This document shows positions 5,557-7,318 of a DNA stretch of 7,318 nt, piece after piece. Made by a program: the position numbers and the translations under genes. The notes under the pieces are model-generated. The model did no database searches. It was not told the origin of the DNA and saw only the letters and a program-made list of their open reading frames with translations. Each line of letters starts with the position of its first letter. The first letter of the stretch is position 1. Source of the DNA: Thermococci archaeon (GTDB lineage Archaea > Methanobacteriota_B > Thermococci > Thermococcales > Thermococcaceae); contig QMUE01000052.1 of the NCBI GenBank assembly GCA_003663535.1, forward strand, positions 1-7,318, written 5' to 3'.

Positions 5557-5570
5557 CCAAAAACTTAATC
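5557..5570 (+). promoter_or_regulatory. Possible BRE/TATA of the nitroreductase-like gene
   Basis: CCAAAAACTTAATC resembles a Thermococcales BRE plus TATA. A 25-base spacing gives transcription start near 5592, leaving a leader of about 14 bases with GGGATG before ATG 5606. Inferred from position only. Confidence 0.35.
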
Positions 5571-5605
5571 AATGAAATAACCTTCATTAATTTTTGGGAT
5601 GTGCC

Positions 5606-6196
5606 ATGAAGATTAATTTGCTCGCTCCAAAGCTTAGGGGTGAAATGAGCCTTGAGGAGACAATAAATCTAAGAAAAAGCATAAGGCGATACAAAGACGA
5701 ACCATTAACACTTGAGCAGGTCTCTCAGATACTCTGGGCCGCTTATGGAATGAACGCTTATGACAAACGGACTTCCCCGAGCGCGGGTGCCTGCTATCCT
5801 TTTGAAGTCTATGTGATGGTATCAAACGTGAAAGGCCTCAAGCCCGGCCTCTACCACTACGACGGCAAAAACCATGCCCTCGAACTAATACGAGAAGGAA
5901 ACTTAAACGGCCCATTAGCAAAAGCATGCCTCAATCAAAGACACGTGGAGATCGCGCCAATAAACATCATCATAGTTGCCCACTACGAGAGGACAACGAG
6001 AAGATACGGGGAGAGGGGATACAGATACGTGCACATAGACGCCGGCCACATGGGGCAGAACATCTATCTGCAGGTTACTGCTCTGGGCTTGGGAACCGTT
6101 GCTGTGGGAGCCTTTAGAGATGAGGAAGTCAAAAAAGTAATTGATGTACCTGGGGAGCCGTTGTACATCTTCCCCGTTGGAGTTCCAGAAAGTTAG
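5606..6196 (+). CDS. Nitroreductase-fold flavoprotein, SagB/ThcOx type
   Basis: From ATG 5606 (MKINLLAPKLRG) the protein has 196 residues. LRKSIRRY (22-29) is the N-terminal FMN-phosphate motif of the family. SPSAGACYPFEVYV (57-70) is the signature of the SagB/ThcOx branch, and ALGLGTVAVGAF (159-170) followed by IFPVGVPE is the usual C-terminal FMN-binding end. Branch members are FMN-dependent dehydrogenases or oxidases. Some oxidise azolines in peptide natural products, but short archaeal versions stand alone and their substrate is unknown; no cyclodehydratase (YcaO) gene is visible here. A TTG at 5594 would add MGCA, but ATG 5606 with GGGATG upstream is the better start. The family works as a dimer. 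The TAG overlaps the stop of the convergent small-protein gene. Not evidently linked to the ars remnants just upstream. Confidence 0.85.
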   Translation: MKINLLAPKLRGEMSLEETINLRKSIRRYKDEPLTLEQVSQILWAAYGMNAYDKRTSPSAGACYPFEVYVMVSNVKGLKPGLYHYDGKNHALELIREGNLNGPLAKACLNQRHVEIAPINIIIVAHYERTTRRYGERGYRYVHIDAGHMGQNIYLQVTALGLGTVAVGAFRDEEVKKVIDVPGEPLYIFPVGVPES

Positions 6197-6546
6197 AGCT
6201 CACTAGCCTCGTAAATGAATCTATCTTCTTTCTCTTTAACTAATTTTGCCTCGTATCTTTTTATTTGTCCATTGGTGTTTACCTCCATGATTACCTTCTT
6301 AGGAGAGAACTTTTCATCTGTGGTGAACTCTTTTGTCTCTATTGCCTGAGTGAAAAAGTCACCTGTTCTCTCAAACTTAAAAACGAGAGCTTCCCCTTCA
6401 AGCTGATACCCTTTGTAAACTGCCCCACCCATTCTGAAGGTAGCATTTAGGGTTACGCACTTTCCATCTTCCTGGGAGCTCAGAACATAAATTCCCACAG
6501 CCAATCCCAGCAAAATTGCCACTACAACTGCAAAAACTTTTTTCAC
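6193..6546 (-). CDS. Small membrane-anchored exported protein, unknown function
   Basis: I do not recognise a family. From GTG 6544-6546 the product has 117 residues: MKK, then a hydrophobic stretch (residues 4-22, VFAVVVAILLGLAVGIYVL), then a polar domain that would lie outside the cell. There is no lipobox (the first Cys follows QEDGK), so an uncleaved anchor or a type I signal is likely. The rest is beta-rich with alternating charge (RMGGAVYKGYQLEGE, KKVIMEVNTNGQIKRYEAK), suggesting a small beta-sheet domain. A GTG at 6555 is possible, but it lies within GAGGTGA (6552-6558), which serves better as the ribosome site five bases before GTG 6546. It follows the thioredoxin-like gene by 70 bases with its own TATA box. 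Its stop overlaps the nitroreductase stop tail to tail. Confidence 0.65.
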   Translation of the reverse strand: MKKVFAVVVAILLGLAVGIYVLSSQEDGKCVTLNATFRMGGAVYKGYQLEGEALVFKFERTGDFFTQAIETKEFTTDEKFSPKKVIMEVNTNGQIKRYEAKLVKEKEDRFIYEASEL

Positions 6547-6551
6547 GTCTT

Positions 6552-6558
6552 TCACCTC
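6552..6558 (-). promoter_or_regulatory. Ribosome binding site that decides the small-protein start
   Basis: GAGGTGA lies five bases before GTG 6546 and itself contains the alternative GTG at 6553-6555, so the downstream GTG is preferred. Confidence 0.65.
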
Positions 6559-6578
6559 GATATATGCTTGCTTTAAAA

Positions 6579-6587
6579 ATATAAAAG
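6579..6587 (-). promoter_or_regulatory. TATA box of the small exported-protein gene
   Basis: CTTTTATAT on the minus strand, preceded by AAAACC, predicts transcription start near 6558 and a leader of about 12 bases that carries GAGGTGA. Just upstream is a short inverted repeat, TTTGAA (6591-6596)/TTCAAA (6600-6605), that might be a terminator relic or an operator. Confidence 0.55.
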
Positions 6588-6616
6588 GGTTTTGAAAGCT
6601 TCAAATTGATTCAAAG

Positions 6617-6922
6617 TTAACTCTCATGAAGTTCCTCGAGTTTCAGCAAAACCTCTTCCTTGCTTCTTATGAGGTTTTGCCTTGCAAGCACTTTTCCGTC
6701 CTTAAGGTAAACGAACGTGGGGACGTTCAGAACCTCAAACCTATCCACCAGTTCACTCCATTTTTCAGCGTCCACGTGAATAGTCTGAATATCCTTGAAT
6801 TCTTTGCTTAACTCCTCCATAAAACTCTCAACCAACTTGCACGGTGGACAGCCGGGAATTGAAAACCAGAGCACAGCTTTTTCCCTGTTGAAATCACTCT
6901 TTCCATCGTATTCGCTGATCAT
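6617..6922 (-). CDS. Thioredoxin-like protein with a CPPC active site
   Basis: From ATG 6920-6922 the protein has 101 residues, the size of a single thioredoxin domain. VLWFSIPGCPPCKLVE gives Cys25-Pro-Pro-Cys28 after the beta strand, and NVPTFVYLKDGKVL provides the conserved cis-proline (Pro68) with the following strand. Such proteins exchange dithiols and disulfides. CPPC in place of CGPC, and no Trp before the first Cys, shift it away from classical thioredoxin, so the redox partner and direction are uncertain. There is no signal peptide, so it should act in the cytoplasm. GTG 6928 would add two residues, but GGTGGTG (6928-6934) sits five bases before the ATG and suits it as ribosome site. 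The gene lies 43 bases after copA, so a role in thiol repair under copper stress is possible but only inferred. Confidence 0.88.
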   Translation of the reverse strand: MISEYDGKSDFNREKAVLWFSIPGCPPCKLVESFMEELSKEFKDIQTIHVDAEKWSELVDRFEVLNVPTFVYLKDGKVLARQNLIRSKEEVLLKLEELHES

Positions 6923-6947
6923 GTTCACACCACCATTATTTGGTCTT

Positions 6948-6960
6948 CAAAAAATAAAAG
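6948..6960 (-). promoter_or_regulatory. Possible TATA box of the thioredoxin-like gene and T-rich end of copA
   Basis: Minus-strand CTTTTATTTTTTG lies 26-38 bases before ATG 6922. The same T-rich run could terminate copA transcripts. If used as a promoter the leader would be near 5-10 bases. Confidence 0.4.
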
Positions 6961-6965
6961 GGTTA

Positions 6966-7318
6966 TCAAACCTTGACCCGCTTAAGCATCAGGGAGTTCG
7001 TAACAACGCTTACACTGCTCAGGCTCATGGCTCCAGCCGCCCATTCGGGCTGGAATGTTATTCCGAAGAGCACGAATGCAAGTCCTGCTGCGAAGGGTAT
7101 TAATACGGTGTTGTAGAACATGGCCCAGAAGATATTTTGCTTTATCTTCGCCAGCGTCTTCTGGCTTAACTTTATGGCCTTCACAACATCCCTCGGGTCG
7201 TTCCTGACCAACACCATGTCCCCGCTTTCCATAGCTACGTCGGTCGCATTTCCAACGGCTATGCCAACATTCGCTTGAGCGAGAGCGGGAGCGTCGTTTA
7301 TGCCATCCCCAACGAAGA
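6966..7318 (-). CDS. copA: Copper-exporting P1B-type ATPase, C-terminal part (runs off the window)
   Basis: Only the last 116 codons are present; the start lies beyond 7318. The visible part begins [19 protein letters not shown], the hinge motif (GDGxNDxPAL) that ends the P-domain of P-type ATPases. [15 protein letters not shown] and the [10 protein letters not shown] helix follow. TM7 carries FYN (Tyr-Asn) and TM8 carries [13 protein letters not shown] (Met-Ser-Ser), the residues that with the TM6 CPC motif mark Cu(+)-transporting P1B-1 pumps. It ends LKRVKV. The protein would export cuprous ion from the cytoplasm at the cost of ATP. CPC and any N-terminal metal-binding domain are outside the window, so Cu(+) specificity rests on TM7 and TM8. 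The thioredoxin-like gene follows on the same strand. Confidence 0.9.
   Translation of the reverse strand, partial: FVGDGINDAPALAQANVGIAVGNATDVAMESGDMVLVRNDPRDVVKAIKLSQKTLAKIKQNIFWAMFYNTVLIPFAAGLAFVLFGITFQPEWAAGAMSLSSVSVVTNSLMLKRVKV

Noticed and set aside
5159..5587. Long minus-strand open frame of about 140 codons
   Set aside because: It is largely the antisense of the recognisable ACR3 fragment on the plus strand; its Ala/Thr/Ser-rich middle mirrors the membrane segment. A start like [11 protein letters not shown] recalls ArsC but sits opposite the ACR3 tail.

Overview
The window looks like chromosomal DNA of a hyperthermophilic archaeon of the Thermococcales (Thermococcus/Pyrococcus type). 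The main reason is a tungsten aldehyde:ferredoxin oxidoreductase (AOR). From its inferred start it is exactly 605 residues long, and its metal and cluster ligands fall at the residue numbers known for the Pyrococcus furiosus enzyme. GGTGAT/GAGGTGA-type ribosome sites and archaeal TATA boxes agree with this. These identifications come from reading the sequence and from remembered families, not from searches.

Layout: (1) 48-1076, minus: a BASS/ACR3-superfamily transporter, preceded by the C-terminal remnant of a universal stress protein (1073-1230, minus) whose stop overlaps the transporter start. (2) 1231 to about 1497: a small IS200/IS605-like element with no transposase and no tnpB. It has a TATA box and about 180 nt of RNA-like structure (three GUAA-loop hairpins, then larger stems) ending at a right-end-like boundary, so it reads as a solitary omega-RNA (TnpB guide RNA) locus. 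(3) 1513-4801, minus: a tungstoenzyme cluster in the order aor, MoaD-like sulfur carrier, radical SAM/SPASM maturase. (4) 4962-5531: a wrecked arsenic-resistance locus. The C-terminal half of an LMW-PTP-type arsenate reductase (minus, frameshifted) abuts, back to back, the C-terminal fifth or so of an ACR3 arsenite exporter (plus, with an internal stop). This is what a deletion spanning a divergent arsC/acr3 promoter would leave. (5) 5606-6196, plus: a SagB/ThcOx-type nitroreductase-fold flavoprotein. (6) 6193-7318, minus: a Cu(+)-type P1B ATPase (C-terminal part only), a CPPC thioredoxin-like protein and a small membrane-anchored protein whose end overlaps the nitroreductase end.

The genes share a metal and redox theme: W-pterin enzyme maturation, arsenic export and reduction (largely decayed), copper export and thiol redox. 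The aor, moaD-like and radical SAM genes probably act together to make active AOR. The copA, thioredoxin-like and small-protein genes are co-oriented and closely spaced, but each of the latter two has its own plausible TATA box.

The less ordinary parts are the solitary omega-RNA-like element, the collapsed divergent ars locus, and a MoaD-like protein ending in Gly-Gly-Gly whose glycine codons also form the ribosome site of the radical SAM gene.
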